Shown: piece by piece, positions 1-8,588 of the stretch
How the letters are laid out: every line of letters begins with the position of its first letter
Numbering within the stretch: position 1 is the stretch's first letter
Assembly: GCA_035708065.1 (NCBI GenBank)
Contig: DASSTC010000038.1
Coordinates: forward strand, 1 to 56,594
Direction: 5' to 3'
Source: JAICUY01 sp035708065
GTDB lineage: Bacteria; Chloroflexota; Limnocylindria; QHBO01
DNA: 56,594 bases
The notes under the pieces: generated by a model
Database searches by the model: none
Seen by the model: only the letters and a program-made list of their open reading frames with translations
Told to the model about the DNA's origin: nothing
Position numbers and translations under genes: made by a program

Positions 1-1917
1 GTGCTGCTGCTCGTCGTCGGCCTGCTGCTCTATTTCAACATGACGCTCGGCGACGTCATCGCGGCCTACCTGGAGCGGCGCGAGGACCGGCTCGAGCTGG
101 CGGAGGCCGAAGCGCGGCGCGGAACCGCCGGGCGCCGCGACCGGATCGTCGAGCGCGACGAGCCGCTCCCGGCGGCCGAGGCGAAGCCGGGCCTGCTGCA
201 GCGGGTGCGCGGCGCGTTCGGCGGCGAGCAGGACGAGCCGCCGGTCATCGTCCGCCGCCAGCGCCCCGAGATGACGACGAACGGCCGCCGGCCGGCCGTC
301 GCGGCGCAGCCGGTGCGCGAGGCATCGGTCACGCCGACCGCACCCGAAGCCGCGGACGGGATGCATGCCGCCGACGCCCTCGCGCCCGAGGAGGACGCAT
401 TCCTTGCCGAGGCCGCGGACGGCCAGCCGGAGGCGAACGACGCCGCGCTCGAGGCGACGCAGCGCACCTGGGAGCTGCCGCGGCTCGAGCTGCTGGCCGA
501 TGCGCCCGAGTCGAGCGCCGCCCAGATGGATCTCACCGCCAAGGGCCAGCGCATCCGCGAGACGTTGGCCAACTTCAAGATCGGGGTGAAGGTCGCGCGC
601 ATCCAGGAGGGACCGGTCGTCACCCAATACGCGCTCGACGTCGAGCCGGGGATCAAGCTGAGCCGGATCGAGGGACTGGCCGACAACCTGGCGCTGGCCC
701 TGGCGGCGCGCTCCATCCGCATCCAGGCGCCGATCCCGGGCGAGCCGTACGTCGGCATCGAGATCCCCAACAACGCCTTCGACCTGGTGACGCTCAAGGA
801 GGTCCTGGCGAGCAAGAACTTCGCCGATGCCAGCGGGCGCTCGAAGCTCGCCTTTGCGCTGGGCCAGGACGTCGCCGGGCAGCCGTTCAGCGCGGACCTG
901 TCGAAGATGCCGCACGTGCTCATCGCCGGGGCGACCGGATCGGGCAAGAGCGTGTGCGTCAACGCCATCATCTGCTCGCTGCTGATGAACGCCTCGCCCG
1001 CCGAGGTCAAGCTCATCCTGGTCGACCCGAAGCGCGTCGAGCTGGCGCAGTACAAGGGCATCCCGCACCTGTACACCGAGGTGATCGTCGAGCCCGACAA
1101 GGCGGTCAACGCCCTGAAGTGGACCGTCGGCACCATGGAGGCGCGCTACCACGAGTTCGCGCAGCGCGGCGTCCGCAACATTGCCGGCTACAACGAGGCG
1201 CTGCGTTCCGGCGAGCCTCGGATGCCGTACATCGTCATCGTCATCGATGAGCTGGCCGACTTGATGATGGTCAGCGCCTACGAGGTCGAGGCCACGATCA
1301 CCCGCATCGCGCAGCTGGCGCGAGCGACCGGGATCCACCTTGTGGTCGCCACCCAGCGGCCGAGCGTGCAGGTCATCACCGGCCTGATCAAGGCAAACAT
1401 CCCGTCGCGGATCGCCTTCGCCATGACCTCGGGGATCGACTCACGCACGATCCTCGACACGACCGGCGCCGAGGATCTGCTGGGCCGCGGCGACATGCTG
1501 TACCAGCCGATCGACGCGCCACGCGCCGTGCGTCTGCAGGGCGTCCTCGTCACCGACCCGGAGATCGAGGACGTGGCGCGTCACTGGAAGGCACAGGGCG
1601 GCGCCCAGTACCGCCCGGAGATCACGGCGCCGCGCCGCGACGGCAGGGCCGGCGGCCAGCCGGGCGACGACGACAGCGACGACGACGCCGATGCGCTGCT
1701 CGGGCAGGCGATCGACATCGTGCGCCGCTCCGACAAGGCATCGGCGTCGCTGCTGCAGCGTCGGCTGCGGGTCGGCTACGCGCGGGCAGCGCGGATCCTC
1801 GACCAGATGGAGGATCGCGGCATCGTCGGGCCGGCGGACGGCAGCCGGTTCCGCGAGGTGCTGGTCACGCCCGACGGCTGGGGCGGCGACGTTGCGCCGG
1901 ACGAGGACGAGCTGTGA
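1..1917 (+). CDS. ftsK: FtsK/SpoIIIE DNA translocase, 5' end outside window
   Basis: This is the C-terminal part (638 codons) of the septal DNA pump that moves chromosome ends through the closing division septum. The first ~26 residues are strongly hydrophobic and look like the last transmembrane helix of the membrane domain, so the gene very likely begins upstream of base 1. A low-complexity Ala/Glu/Arg linker (about 30-160) precedes the alpha/beta motor. The Walker A motif GATGSGKS is at 310-317 and a Walker B with D416-E417 follows. A C-terminal winged-helix gamma domain lies at about 561-638; in the family it reads polar DNA sequences that orient translocation. The stop TGA overlaps the GTG start of the next gene, so the two are probably translationally coupled. 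Confidence 0.95.
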   Translation: MLLLVVGLLLYFNMTLGDVIAAYLERREDRLELAEAEARRGTAGRRDRIVERDEPLPAAEAKPGLLQRVRGAFGGEQDEPPVIVRRQRPEMTTNGRRPAVAAQPVREASVTPTAPEAADGMHAADALAPEEDAFLAEAADGQPEANDAALEATQRTWELPRLELLADAPESSAAQMDLTAKGQRIRETLANFKIGVKVARIQEGPVVTQYALDVEPGIKLSRIEGLADNLALALAARSIRIQAPIPGEPYVGIEIPNNAFDLVTLKEVLASKNFADASGRSKLAFALGQDVAGQPFSADLSKMPHVLIAGATGSGKSVCVNAIICSLLMNASPAEVKLILVDPKRVELAQYKGIPHLYTEVIVEPDKAVNALKWTVGTMEARYHEFAQRGVRNIAGYNEALRSGEPRMPYIVIVIDELADLMMVSAYEVEATITRIAQLARATGIHLVVATQRPSVQVITGLIKANIPSRIAFAMTSGIDSRTILDTTGAEDLLGRGDMLYQPIDAPRAVRLQGVLVTDPEIEDVARHWKAQGGAQYRPEITAPRRDGRAGGQPGDDDSDDDADALLGQAIDIVRRSDKASASLLQRRLRVGYARAARILDQMEDRGIVGPADGSRFREVLVTPDGWGGDVAPDEDEL

Positions 1918-3194
1918 CGACGACCGAGCTGCACAAGCTCGGCGAGGTGCTGCGCAGCGCTCGCGAGGCGAAGGGCGTCGACCTGACACGCGTCGAACGC
2001 GACACGAAGATCCGGGTGCGCTACCTGTCGGCCCTCGAGACCGGCACGTACCGCGACCTTCCCGGCGCGGTCTACACCAAGGGCTTCCTGCGCAACTACG
2101 GCCTGTACCTCGGCCTCGACCCGGAGTACCTCATCGACCTGTATCGGCTCGAGAGCGCCACGCCACAGGCCGATCGTCGGCGGCCGGCGCCGCCCCCTCG
2201 ACCGATCACCGTGCGCCGCTCGCGCGCCTTCGTGCTGACGCCGGGCGCCGTCGCGGCGGCGCTGCTCACCGTGGCGGTGGTGGCGTTCGTCTATTACCTC
2301 GGTCGCGAGCTGATCACCTTCGCGCGAACGCCCGAGCTGCGGGTGACCGATCCCGCCGGCGATGTCGCCGCGTACCACGAGCTGGAGTACACCGTCCGCG
2401 GCGTGGCGCCGCCGAACTCCCGGATCACGGTCGACGGCCTCACCGAGAACCCGACCGTCACCGCCGACGCGAATGGCAACTTCAGCGTCGACGTGAAGCT
2501 CGTCCCGGGTGCCAACGTCGTCGAGCTGACCGCCAGCGATCCCCTCACCAAGCGCGACAGCGACACCGAGCGTCGCACCATCCAGGTCGTCTCCGCCCAG
2601 CCGAGCCGCTCACCGACGCCCCAGCTGTCGCTGGCCGAGCCAGCCGACGGCGAGAGTGTCAGCGGTCCGCTGACACTCTCGGGTTCGACGTCGCCGGGCG
2701 CCAGGCCGACGCTGGCGGTCGAGCTGGTCACGGCCGCCAGTCCCGGCTTCCGGGTGACCGACGGGGCAAACCGCACGGTCAAGCTGCCGGCCGTCAAGGC
2801 GCCGGAGGCCGTGGCGATCGCGGTGAAGGACGACGGCAGCTTCTCGCACCGCCTGGCGCTGCCGCCGGGCACGTGGCGGCTCAGCATCGTCCCCGACGGC
2901 GGGGCGCCGGTCAGCCGGACCGTCACCGTCCAGGCGCCGAAGGGCCTCAGCGGTCAGCTCAGCATCGTGGACGGCGACTCGTACCTCGAGGTTGTGCAGG
3001 ACGGATCGCCGATGGCCGGCATTTCGGGCGGCATCAGCCAGCCGGGTGACACCATCAAGCTCGCCGCAGACGGGGAGATTCGTATCCGGGCTGGCAACGC
3101 GGCTGCGGTAGAGGTGACCATCAACGGCGTTCGCATCGGCAAGATGGGCAAGTCGGGCGCGGTCGTCGAATGGCGAATCGCGACGGATCGGTAG
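1914..3194 (+). CDS. RodZ-like helix-turn-helix membrane protein with DUF4115
   Basis: A 426-aa protein with an Xre/RodZ-type HTH at about 9-75 (LGEVLRSAREAKG start, then the KGFLRNYGLYLGLDP signature), a Pro/Arg linker, and one transmembrane helix at ~105-129. Extracytoplasmic Ig-like beta domains (~141-345) and a C-terminal DUF4115 domain (~346-426) follow. RodZ proteins link MreB to the cell-shape machinery; here the extracellular part is longer than usual because of the Ig-like repeats. It starts at a GTG inside the ftsK stop (GTGA overlap). The linker between the Ig-like domains contains a perfect inverted repeat, listed separately. It ends with TAG, and yajQ begins 20 nt later. Family assignment is firm; the exact cell-shape role is inferred. 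Confidence 0.85.
   Translation: MTTTELHKLGEVLRSAREAKGVDLTRVERDTKIRVRYLSALETGTYRDLPGAVYTKGFLRNYGLYLGLDPEYLIDLYRLESATPQADRRRPAPPPRPITVRRSRAFVLTPGAVAAALLTVAVVAFVYYLGRELITFARTPELRVTDPAGDVAAYHELEYTVRGVAPPNSRITVDGLTENPTVTADANGNFSVDVKLVPGANVVELTASDPLTKRDSDTERRTIQVVSAQPSRSPTPQLSLAEPADGESVSGPLTLSGSTSPGARPTLAVELVTAASPGFRVTDGANRTVKLPAVKAPEAVAIAVKDDGSFSHRLALPPGTWRLSIVPDGGAPVSRTVTVQAPKGLSGQLSIVDGDSYLEVVQDGSPMAGISGGISQPGDTIKLAADGEIRIRAGNAAAVEVTINGVRIGKMGKSGAVVEWRIATDR
2651..2681. repeat. 31-bp perfect palindrome inside the rodZ-like gene
   Basis: CGAGAGTGTCAGCGG (2651-2665), one T, then its exact reverse complement CCGCTGACACTCTCG (2667-2681). Both strands translate to the same peptide core SVSGPLTLS in one frame. 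It falls between two Ig-like domains and uses AGT, GGT and ACA codons, which are uncommon in neighbouring genes. It would form a 15-bp stem in mRNA or a cruciform in DNA. Confidence 0.95.
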
Positions 3195-3214
3195 GGGAGC
3201 GAGAATACGAGGCC

Positions 3215-3703
3215 ATGGCAGACTCATCGTTCGACGTCGTCAGCGAGTTCGACCAGCAGGAGCTGGTGAATGCGCTCGACCAGGTGCGCCGCGAGATCGG
3301 CACGCGCTACGACCTGAAGGACAGCCGCTCGACGCTGGAGCTCGGCAAGGACGGCATCACGCTGCAGACCGCCGACGAGTACCACGCCACCGCAATCAAG
3401 GACCTGCTGCAGTCGAAGGCCGTGCGTCGTGGGCTCTCGCTGAAGATCTTTGACTGGGGCAAGGTCGAGCCGGCGGGGGGCAGCACCGTGCGCCAGCACA
3501 TCGGTCTCAAGCGGGGGCTGACCTCCGAGCAGGCCAAGGAGCTGTCGAAGAAGATCCGCGACGAGTTCCCCAAGGTCAAGCCGGCGATCCAGGGCGATTC
3601 GGTGCGGGTCAGCGCCAAGAGCAAGGACGATCTGCAGGCCGTCATCACCTTCCTGCGCGGCCTCGACTACGCGGTCGAGCTGCAGTACCAGAACTACCGC
3701 TAA
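3215..3703 (+). CDS. yajQ: YajQ family cyclic-di-GMP/nucleotide-binding protein
   Basis: A 162-aa protein, the usual size for the UPF0234/YajQ family. It opens with ADSSFDVVSEFDQQELVNAL and contains the family pattern RYDLKDS...LTSEQAKELSKKIRDEFPKVKPAIQGDSVRVS. YajQ proteins have two ferredoxin-like folds and bind nucleic acids; one branch binds cyclic di-GMP and acts as a transcription co-factor. ATG 3215 was chosen because the conserved N-terminus begins there; the longer reading frame from 3170 only adds rodZ-overlapping residues. A GGGGAG stretch lies at 3194-3199 and GAGG just before the start. It is part of the rightward run from ftsK. A GGDEF protein is encoded about 8 kb away, but a link through c-di-GMP is speculative. 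Confidence 0.92.
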   Translation: MADSSFDVVSEFDQQELVNALDQVRREIGTRYDLKDSRSTLELGKDGITLQTADEYHATAIKDLLQSKAVRRGLSLKIFDWGKVEPAGGSTVRQHIGLKRGLTSEQAKELSKKIRDEFPKVKPAIQGDSVRVSAKSKDDLQAVITFLRGLDYAVELQYQNYR

Positions 3704-3707
3704 ACCG

Positions 3708-4223
3708 ATGCAGACCGACAGTGCACCCACCGACGACATCCTGGAAGCGGCGGCGAGCCGCCTCGGCGACGCACTGCGCACGCACGGCTGGCGGATGGCG
3801 ACCGCCGAGTCGTGCACGGGTGGGCTGATCGGACACGCCATCACGGCGATTCCCGGCTCGAGCGACTATTACGTCGGCGGCGTGATCTGCTACTGGAATC
3901 GTGCCAAGGAGGTTGAGCTCGGGGTGCCGCCAGAGCTGATCGCGGAGCATGGCGCCGTGTCGCCGGAGGTTGCCGCCGCGCTGGCCGACGGCGCGCGGCG
4001 CCGTTTCGACGTCGACTTCGCCGTGGCCGTCACCGGCATCGCCGGCCCGGAGGGCGGAACGTCGGGCAAGCCGGTCGGCCTCGCGTACCTCGCCGTCGCG
4101 CATCGCGGCCACCCGCCGGTCGTCGAGCGCGAACTGTGGCCGTTCGACCGCGACGGGAACAAGCGCGCATCGGCACTGCGCGCGCTCCAGCTGCTCACCG
4201 TCGAGGCGACGTCCGCGCACTGA
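3708..4223 (+). CDS. pncC: CinA C-terminal-type amidase (PncC-like), copy 1
   Basis: A 171-aa stand-alone CinA C-terminal domain. In the family this domain is nicotinamide-mononucleotide amidase (PncC), which converts NMN to nicotinic acid mononucleotide in NAD recycling. The active-site signature AESCTGG is at 33-39 and VTGIAGPEGGTSGKPVG at 108-124, both canonical. The molybdopterin-like N-terminal domain of full-length CinA is absent. The start codon ATG 3708 lies inside a copy of the dispersed ACCGATG motif (3704-3710) five bases after yajQ. Its last base overlaps the ATG of a second, same-length paralogue. Confidence 0.88.
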   Translation: MQTDSAPTDDILEAAASRLGDALRTHGWRMATAESCTGGLIGHAITAIPGSSDYYVGGVICYWNRAKEVELGVPPELIAEHGAVSPEVAAALADGARRRFDVDFAVAVTGIAGPEGGTSGKPVGLAYLAVAHRGHPPVVERELWPFDRDGNKRASALRALQLLTVEATSAH

Positions 4224-4738
4224 TGCCGACCGATCCGCCCTCGGACGCCGACCTGCGCGACGCCGTCCGGCGCCTGGCGCCGCTGCTCAGGGCCGGTGAT
4301 GAGCAGCTGGCCGTCGCGGAATCGTGCACCGGCGGGTTCATCGGGCATCTCGTCAGCGACATTCCGGAGGCGAGCGATCATTTCCTGGGCGGAATCATCT
4401 CGTACAGCAACGCGGTCAAGGAGCGGCTGCTGCGCGTGCCGCATGCGCTCATCGACAAGCCGGGCCCCGTCTCCGAGGAGGTCGCCACGGCCATGCTCGA
4501 GGGGGTGTTCGAGCGCTTTCCGTCGGCAAGCATCGCGCTGGCGGTCACCTGCCTCGCCGGACCGCAGGGCAGCGACGACGGCAAGCCGGTCGGGCTGACC
4601 TACGTGGGCATGGCCCACCGCGACGAGTCCCCGCACATCCGCAGCTACGTCTTCGAGCATGACCGCGACGGGAACAAGCGCGCGGCCGCGCTCGCGGCGC
4701 TCGAGCTCGCTGCGCAGCACGCCGGCGGCGGGGGCTGA
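4223..4738 (+). CDS. CinA C-terminal-type protein, copy 2 (divergent tandem paralogue)
   Basis: Also 171 aa, beginning at ATG 4223, which shares its A with the TGA of copy 1. AESCTGG is retained at 32-38, so the nucleophile region is intact. The second signature is altered: VTC-LAGPQGSDDGKPVG at 108-124 where copy 1 has VTG-IAGPEGGTSGKPVG. Equal length and head-to-tail order suggest an old gene duplication. The changed glycine loop may alter substrate or activity, or the pair may form a heteromer; neither can be decided from sequence. It is followed 8 nt later by the Mur ligase. Confidence 0.82.
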   Translation: MPTDPPSDADLRDAVRRLAPLLRAGDEQLAVAESCTGGFIGHLVSDIPEASDHFLGGIISYSNAVKERLLRVPHALIDKPGPVSEEVATAMLEGVFERFPSASIALAVTCLAGPQGSDDGKPVGLTYVGMAHRDESPHIRSYVFEHDRDGNKRAAALAALELAAQHAGGGG

Positions 4739-4746
4739 TCCAGGCA

Positions 4747-6165
4747 GTGGTCCGCCCGGGCGAGCGCATCCACGTCATCGGGATCGCGGGGTCGGGTGCC
4801 GCTGGTACCGCGCTGCTGTGCGCCGACGCCGGCGCGGTGATCGACGGCTGCGATGCCGACGCCCCCTCGCCGTACACCCCGCCGCTCGACGGCGCCGGCA
4901 TCCGCTGGATCGCCGGCCATGATGCCTCCCACCTCGAGGGCGTCGAGCGGGTGGCCATCACCCCGGCGCTGCGCTCGCATCCCGACCTGCCGGAGCTCAT
5001 CGCCGCGCACGAGGCGGGCCTGCCGGTCCTCCCGTGGCAGGCGCTGCTCGGCGAGCTGATGGCCGATCCGGCGCGCGTCGGCCTGGCGGTGGCCGGGACG
5101 CACGGCAAGTCGACGACGACGGCGCTGCTCGGACACCTGCTTGCTGGCGCCGGGATGGATCCGACCGTCGAGGTCGGCGCCTTCATCGCGGAGTGGGGCG
5201 CCACGGTGCGGCGGGGGAGCGGAGCGCCGTTCCTGGTCGAGGCGGACGAGTTCGGCGATAACTTCCTGCACTACCATCCCGCGGCGACCGTCCTGACCAA
5301 CGTCGAGATGGACCATCCCGACTTCTTCGCCGATCGTGCCGCGGTCCTCGACAGCTTCGAGCGATTCGTGCGCGGCATGCGTCCCGACGAGCGGCTCGGC
5401 GGCCGGCTGCTCCTCGCCGCGGCAGGCGATCCGGGCCTCGACGAGCTGCTGACCAGGCTCGGCGACTGGGACGGCGTGGTCCAGCGCTACGGTGTGGGCG
5501 AGCTGGCCGCGCGCGACGTCGTCTACGGCGCGGAGGGCACCAGCTTCACGCTGATCGGCCGCCGCTTCGAGATGTCCCTGGCCGGTGCGCACAATGTGCT
5601 GAATGCCACCGCGGCGCTGCTGCTGGCCCAGCGCCTTGGCGCTCCAGTCGACGACCTGGCAGCGTCGCTGGCGACGTTCGTCGGAGCCGGGCGGCGCATG
5701 GAGCTCATCGCCGATACTGCCGGGGTGACGGTCTACGACGACTACGGCCACCACCCGACCGAGGTGCGCGCCGCGCTCGCTGCGGCACGCCAGAAGGTGG
5801 GGCAGCGACGGCTGTGGGCCGTCTTCGAGCCGCACATGTACTCGCGCACGGCGCTCTTTCTCGACGAGTTTTCCGAGAGCTTCGCCGATGCCGACGAGGT
5901 CGTCATCGCCGACATCTTCGCTTCGCGCGACAACGACACCTCGATCACGTCCGCCGAGGCGCTGGCCGATGCGATCGAGCGTGCCTCGGGCATTCCGGCG
6001 ATGGCCGGTGGCGACGTCGACGCGACGGCCGACTACGTGGCCGATCACCTGCGCGCCGGCGATGCGGTGCTGGTGATGGGCGCGGGCAAGAGCTACCGGA
6101 TCGCGCGCTCACTGGCGGGCGCCCTCGAGAGCGGCGTGCTCGACCGCGCGCGAGAGCTGCGGTGA
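4747..6165 (+). CDS. murC: MurC-type UDP-N-acetylmuramate--amino acid ligase
   Basis: A 472-aa Mur ligase. An N-terminal Rossmann domain (HVIGIAGSGAAGTAL, 8-22) is followed by the central ATP-binding motif AGTHGKSTT (115-123), an EADEFGDNF segment, a HNVLNATAA motif and a C-terminal domain with YDDYGHHPTEV. These are features of MurC and its recycling relative Mpl. MurC adds L-alanine to UDP-MurNAc; Mpl re-attaches recycled tripeptide. The DDYGHHPTE motif and length fit MurC, but Mpl cannot be excluded because no other mur genes lie in the window. The GTG start at 4747 follows a G-rich stretch. The stop TGA overlaps the next GTG. Confidence 0.85.
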   Translation: MVRPGERIHVIGIAGSGAAGTALLCADAGAVIDGCDADAPSPYTPPLDGAGIRWIAGHDASHLEGVERVAITPALRSHPDLPELIAAHEAGLPVLPWQALLGELMADPARVGLAVAGTHGKSTTTALLGHLLAGAGMDPTVEVGAFIAEWGATVRRGSGAPFLVEADEFGDNFLHYHPAATVLTNVEMDHPDFFADRAAVLDSFERFVRGMRPDERLGGRLLLAAAGDPGLDELLTRLGDWDGVVQRYGVGELAARDVVYGAEGTSFTLIGRRFEMSLAGAHNVLNATAALLLAQRLGAPVDDLAASLATFVGAGRRMELIADTAGVTVYDDYGHHPTEVRAALAAARQKVGQRRLWAVFEPHMYSRTALFLDEFSESFADADEVVIADIFASRDNDTSITSAEALADAIERASGIPAMAGGDVDATADYVADHLRAGDAVLVMGAGKSYRIARSLAGALESGVLDRARELR

Positions 6166-6539
6166 TCGGCGCGCGCGCCGCGATCCTCGGCGCAGTCCTG
6201 GCCCTCGCCGTGGCGATCGCCGAGCAGGGCGTCGTGCGCCTCGTCTCGGGGTCCGGCGCCAAGGACCAGCCGGCGCTCGTCCTGGTGCTGCTGCTTGCCG
6301 CCTTCCTCGGCGTGCTCACCGCGGTGGCGACCCGCATGCTGCGCCTCCCGGGTGCGGCGGCTCCGACCGCGCTGATCCTCGGCTGGACGGTCGTGCCGGC
6401 CGTGCTGGCCCTCATCCCGAGCGCAGCAACGAGGCTGTTCGCCGGCGATGCGGCGCTGACTGCCGCCGAGTCGCTGTCGCTGGCGGTGGCCACCATGGCG
6501 GCCGCTGTGACGCTCGGCATCCCGGCCGAGCGAGGCTGA
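6162..6539 (+). CDS. Small integral membrane protein, unknown function
   Basis: A 125-aa protein starting at GTG 6162, which overlaps the MurC stop (GTGA). It is almost entirely hydrophobic, with about four predicted helices (roughly 5-25, 38-58, 68-88, 105-122) and short charged loops (SGSGAKDQP, TRMLRLPG). No family recognised. Its tight placement between a peptidoglycan ligase and a secreted cell-wall-binding carboxypeptidase suggests an envelope role, but that is inference from context. Its stop TGA shares its A with the ATG of the next gene. Confidence 0.7.
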   Translation: MIGARAAILGAVLALAVAIAEQGVVRLVSGSGAKDQPALVLVLLLAAFLGVLTAVATRMLRLPGAAAPTALILGWTVVPAVLALIPSAATRLFAGDAALTAAESLSLAVATMAAAVTLGIPAERG

Positions 6540-8488
6540 TGACCGGGCGCCTCGTCCGGCTGGTCGTGGCGAGCGTGCTGGCCGCGTCGCTGCTGCCGGG
6601 CTGGAGTGCGCCGGCATCGGCCTATCCGTCGTATGACTCCGGCTACCACACCTATGCCGATATGCGGGCGGACATCGACGCCGTGGCCGCCGGACACCCG
6701 TCGATCGTGCGGATCTTCAGCATCGGTCGCAGCTATGCGGGCCGCGAGCTGTGGGCCGCCAAGGTCAGCGACAACGTGGCAAGCGACGAGCCCGAGCCGG
6801 AGATCCTGCTCGATGGGGGACACCACGCCCGCGAGCACCTCAGCGTCGAGATGACGCTGCGCACGCTGCATCACCTCGCCGAGGGCTACGGCAGAAACAC
6901 CGCGATCACCCGTCGAGTGAACACGACCGAGACGTGGATCGTCTTCAACCTGAACCCGGACGGCAGCGAGTACGACCAGTCCTCGGGCACGTACCGCAAC
7001 TGGCGCAAGAACCGACAGCCAACGCCCGGCAGCACGGCGATTGGCACCGACCTCAACCGCAACTACGGCTACGCCTGGGCGTGCTGCGGTGGATCGAGCG
7101 GCACGCCGAGCTCGGAGAGGTACCGCGGCCCACGTGCCTGGTCGGCCCCGGAGACGCGGGCGATGCGTGACTTCGTCAACAGCCGGGTGGTCGGCGGACG
7201 ACAGCAGATCGTGGCGCATCTGACCTTCCACACCTCGGGGCGGCTGGTGCTGTGGCCCTGGGGCCACACCGCGGCGCACGTTCCGATCGCCGACGACGGG
7301 GCCGTGCTGGCCAAGCTCGGCGGATCGATGGCCTCGCTGGCCGGCTACACCGGCAAGCAGTCGTACGCGCTGTACGTCACCGATGGGGACGAGATCGACT
7401 GGATGTACGGCACGCACCGCATCCTGAGCTTCACCATCGAAATGGCCGATCGGCGCTATCCGCCGGACGAGATGATCCCGACCGAGACGGCCCGCGTGAT
7501 GCCGGCGGTGGATCATCTGCTGGACCACGCGGTTTGCCCGTACGAGGTGATCGGTCGCGCCGCGCAGCACTGTCCGCCATCCTGGGTGATGCGTCTGGCC
7601 GGCAACGACCGCTACGCGACCGCCGTCGCGGTCTCACGCTTACACGCCCCCGGCGTCAAGGTCGCCTACGTCGCCAGCGGGACGACCTTCCCCGATGCGC
7701 TCTCCGGCGGCGTCGCCGCCGGCCTCGACGGCGCGCCGCTCCTGCTCGTTCGCCCATCGAGCGTCCCGGCGGTGACGGCGACCGAGCTGACGCGGCTGCG
7801 GCCGGGGCGGATCGTCGTCCTGGGCGGCACCGGCGCAATCTCGGACACCGTGCGCGGCGCGCTCGCGTCGTACACCGCCGGGGGCGTCACGCGGCTGAGC
7901 GGGGTCGACCGCTACGCCACCGCGGCGGCCATCTCGGCCGTCTCGTTCCCGGCCGGCGCACCGACCGCCTACGTGGCGTCGGGGAGCGGCTTCGCAGACG
8001 CCCTGGCCGGCGTGCCCGCCGCGGTGACGAGTGACGCACCGCTGCTGCTGACGCGTGGAGATCGGTTACCGGATGCCACGCGCAGCGAGCTCCTCCGTCT
8101 CGCGCCGTCGCACATCGTCGTGCTCGGCGGCCCGGGCGCGGTCTCCGACGCGGTCGTCGGTGCGCTGCGCACGACCGCGACCGCGGCCAGCGTCACGCGG
8201 CTCTCCGGGAGTGACCGATACGCGACTGCCGCCGCCATATCGGCCGCGACGTTCGGTGTGGCGGGGTCGGTCTACGTGGCCAGCGGCCTCGACTATCCGG
8301 ACGCACTGGCTGGCGGGCCGGCGGCCGGAGCGGCCGGCGTCCCGCTGTTGCTGACCAAGCCGATGAGCCTGCCGCGCAGCACCGCCGCCGACCTTAGCCG
8401 GCTGCAGCCTGCCACGATCAGCGTTTTGGGGGGAACGGCCGTGGTCTCGCAGGAGGTCGCCGCGTCGGCAGCCATCGCCGCGCGCTGA
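6539..8488 (+). CDS. Secreted M14 zinc carboxypeptidase with three cell-wall-binding (CWB2) repeats
   Basis: A 649-aa secreted enzyme. A signal peptide (1-~28, cleavage after ASA) precedes the M14 catalytic domain (~30-330). Zinc ligands are visible as H96 and E99 in GGHHAREH and H231 in LTFHTSG; the catalytic glutamate is E301 in FTIEMADRR. NLNPDG and DLNRNYGYAW are typical M14 substrate-pocket segments. The C-terminal half carries three tandem ~95-aa CWB2 repeats, each opening with RLxGxDRYATAxAIS and containing ASGxxFPDALxGGxAA and VLGGxxxVS. Such repeats anchor proteins non-covalently to cell-wall polymers. A role in trimming wall-linked peptides or scavenging peptides at the wall is likely. 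It is the last gene of the ftsK-murC run. Confidence 0.93.
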   Translation: MTGRLVRLVVASVLAASLLPGWSAPASAYPSYDSGYHTYADMRADIDAVAAGHPSIVRIFSIGRSYAGRELWAAKVSDNVASDEPEPEILLDGGHHAREHLSVEMTLRTLHHLAEGYGRNTAITRRVNTTETWIVFNLNPDGSEYDQSSGTYRNWRKNRQPTPGSTAIGTDLNRNYGYAWACCGGSSGTPSSERYRGPRAWSAPETRAMRDFVNSRVVGGRQQIVAHLTFHTSGRLVLWPWGHTAAHVPIADDGAVLAKLGGSMASLAGYTGKQSYALYVTDGDEIDWMYGTHRILSFTIEMADRRYPPDEMIPTETARVMPAVDHLLDHAVCPYEVIGRAAQHCPPSWVMRLAGNDRYATAVAVSRLHAPGVKVAYVASGTTFPDALSGGVAAGLDGAPLLLVRPSSVPAVTATELTRLRPGRIVVLGGTGAISDTVRGALASYTAGGVTRLSGVDRYATAAAISAVSFPAGAPTAYVASGSGFADALAGVPAAVTSDAPLLLTRGDRLPDATRSELLRLAPSHIVVLGGPGAVSDAVVGALRTTATAASVTRLSGSDRYATAAAISAATFGVAGSVYVASGLDYPDALAGGPAAGAAGVPLLLTKPMSLPRSTAADLSRLQPATISVLGGTAVVSQEVAASAAIAAR

Positions 8489-8588
8489 TCCATAGCCTGG
8501 AGATCACATAACCGACATTTGCGGAAGTATGCTGTTGAGTAGATGGGCGATGGGGGCTTTCGTCGGATCTGATCAAGCCAAGGTCTGA

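Noticed and set aside
4136..4222. Longer N-terminus for the second CinA paralogue
   Set aside because: The extra residues come from the 3' end of copy 1 in another frame; ATG 4223 gives the same 171-aa length as copy 1.
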